This document shows positions 62,911 to 64,000 of a stretch of 64,000 nucleotides of DNA, one piece after another. The notes beneath the pieces are model-generated. The model saw nothing but the letters and a program-made list of their open reading frames with translations. It searched no databases and had not been told where the DNA came from. Both the position numbers and the translations under genes were made by a program. Every line of letters begins with the position of its first letter. Position 1 is the stretch's first letter. Origin of the DNA: Janthinobacterium sp. 67. Its GTDB lineage: Bacteria > Pseudomonadota > Gammaproteobacteria > Burkholderiales > Burkholderiaceae_D. Location: the NCBI RefSeq assembly GCF_002797895.1, contig NZ_PGES01000002.1, forward strand, positions 124,001 to 188,000. Reading direction: 5' to 3'.

Positions 62911-63861
62911 TCACGTGATCTCAGGAGGATGCAGGTTCTGCTCAATGCGGTGCTGGTTAAAGGGATCTTCCCTGTCAATGTAGCGCATGGCGGACTGGGC
63001 ATTTTTCCATCCGACGTGTTCCATCAGCGTTCTCAGATCCCACCCATTGGCGGTTGCCCAACTGGCAAAGCCGCGCCGCAGCGAGTGGGCGCTGTACAAC
63101 TCAGGCGCATCCACGCCGGCTTCATGCAGGATAGTGCGTAGGAGCGGTACCAAGCTATCGATATTCAGTCCGTTAGCGCGGATGTTGCCCCAGCGATCGA
63201 TAGCGCGGAACACGGGCCCAGCCCTCAATGTCGCTGTGGCGATCCATTCCTCATAAGCGCTGACTGGGCACAGGCGCGACAGCAACGGCACCTTGAAGTT
63301 ACCTCCCTTGAGCTGGCGATCACCTTTGGTGCGCGGCAAGAAGCAAGTCATCCCTTCGCCAGGCGTGACGTGAACATGCTCGATCTGCAGGCGAGTCAGC
63401 TCGTCGCCGCGAAACCCTCGCCAGAAACCGAGCAAGAACAACGCTTTGTTGCGGCGGTACCTCAGCTCGTTAGCCAGTTCTCCCTGGGATTGCGCGGCAT
63501 CGACTCTGGCCGTCAACCAATGGTCAACCACTATGAGTTGATTGATTTGGAATGGCTTTGCGCGCTTTTCCTGGGCTGGGTGCAGCGTCTGGATGCCGCG
63601 CAAGACCTGGCGTACTACCGGTGCCTTGGTCGGGTCTGGAAAGCCTTGGTCGAGATGCCACTGGGCTAATGCGGCCAGTCGCTGACGCAGGGTGTTGACG
63701 ACGTGCTTACCAGCGCGGTCGGCTAGGTAATGTGCCACGCTATCGGCCGTCGCCGGCAAAAAACCACCCCATTCCACTTCAAAGTCACGGATTGCGCCTT
63801 GATAGCTTTTTCGCGTGTTCTCGCGTGTAGCAGCCTGCAGAAAGAGGTCGATATCAGACAT
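62911..63861 (-). CDS. Tyrosine recombinase / integrase
   Basis: A 316-residue site-specific recombinase. The N-terminal core-binding domain is at about 1-100 (SYQGAIRDFEVEWGG, LRQRLAALAQWH). The catalytic domain carries the full set: Arg in GFWRGFRGDEL, Lys in RTKGDRQLKGG, HSLRRGFA (His-x-x-Arg), HVGWKN and the nucleophile Tyr in SAMRYIDRE. It may integrate or resolve the element that carries this region; no att site was identified. The gene reads towards the ATPase and its own 5' side meets the window edge. Confidence 0.88.
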   Translation of the reverse strand: MSDIDLFLQAATRENTRKSYQGAIRDFEVEWGGFLPATADSVAHYLADRAGKHVVNTLRQRLAALAQWHLDQGFPDPTKAPVVRQVLRGIQTLHPAQEKRAKPFQINQLIVVDHWLTARVDAAQSQGELANELRYRRNKALFLLGFWRGFRGDELTRLQIEHVHVTPGEGMTCFLPRTKGDRQLKGGNFKVPLLSRLCPVSAYEEWIATATLRAGPVFRAIDRWGNIRANGLNIDSLVPLLRTILHEAGVDAPELYSAHSLRRGFASWATANGWDLRTLMEHVGWKNAQSAMRYIDREDPFNQHRIEQNLHPPEIT

Positions 63862-64000
63862 GGCATGACAAGGAGAAAAAAGCGGGCGGGAAACGCCGGC
63901 GGTAGATCGTTGCGAGCGGCGTCACCAATTATGTCTGCCGCCATCGGCAAATGTACAGCAAACGCGGCCAAAATGGCACAAAAGCAGGTATGACACAGGA

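Noticed and set aside
1..64000. rRNA and tRNA genes.
   Set aside because: None was recognised by reading; a covariance-model scan was not possible here.

Overview
The window is accessory DNA from a betaproteobacterium, most likely a member of the Burkholderiales and possibly Oxalobacteraceae-like. I infer this from gene content (Cus, Czc and Pbr metal resistance, a phasin, FlgB, CopD) and overall protein style; no rRNA, tRNA or core housekeeping operon is present to prove it. It reads as a plasmid segment or genomic island: a broken coiled-coil gene resembling plasmid KfrA, a complete IS66 element with target duplication, a complete lead-resistance Tn3-family transposon, a second Tn3 transposase, a tyrosine recombinase and several transposase fragments are interleaved with metal-efflux operons.

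Bases 1-10.9 kb hold a loose set of mostly single genes: two paralogous exported proteins with a shared anchor-type domain, a thioredoxin-reductase-like flavoprotein flanked by arrays of about 21-bp repeats, a PhoD-like phosphatase, a cysteine-rich Csp-type copper-storage protein, an orphan flgB, a His-rich double zinc-ribbon protein, a decayed ParD/ParE pair, a ZIP transporter, a phasin, a carboxymuconolactone-decarboxylase-like protein, and a patatin lipase whose 5' end is cut off beside a Tn3-family transposase (10.9-13.9 kb).

From 14.1 to 21.9 kb lies a copper/silver efflux operon: a small Cys-containing leader protein, cusC, cusB (with a CusF-like C-terminal domain), cusA, two small exported proteins and cusF. 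A KfrA-like relic, an IS66 element (22390-24913, 8-bp target duplication) and an IS3 transposase fragment follow. On the minus strand, 25.4-36.6 kb carries a zinc/cobalt/cadmium block: a P1B-4 ATPase with a His-rich spacer, a ZIP transporter, small membrane proteins, czcCBA and czcI. Two small genes here and a His-tailed DMT permease at 37.3 kb each have a single-base frameshift.

From 39078 to 48979 is a Tn3-family transposon with identical 38-bp ends carrying pbrR, pbrA, a PAP2-LspA fusion (PbrBC), an FTR1-type permease with a cytochrome c domain (PbrT), tnpR and tnpA. After it come a cupredoxin, a CopD gene whose 5' end has been replaced by a piece of czcA, a second FTR1 permease behind a Fur-like palindrome, a second CzcCBA-type system with a PII-like protein, a lipoprotein, a second P1B-2 ATPase, and an integrase at the right edge.

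As a whole, cytoplasmic Zn/Cd/Pb/Co would be moved to the periplasm by the P-type ATPases. Three RND tripartite pumps would export periplasmic or cytoplasmic metal to the outside, and small exported Cys/His/Met proteins would buffer it. Only one regulator, the MerR-type PbrR, is visible; no CzcRS or CusRS two-component genes are in the window. The most unusual features are internal shuffling of 226-229 bp gene fragments between neighbouring operons, the tnpA-like sequence at both ends of the pbr transposon, and a small protein with the residue pattern of an ADP-ribosyltransferase.
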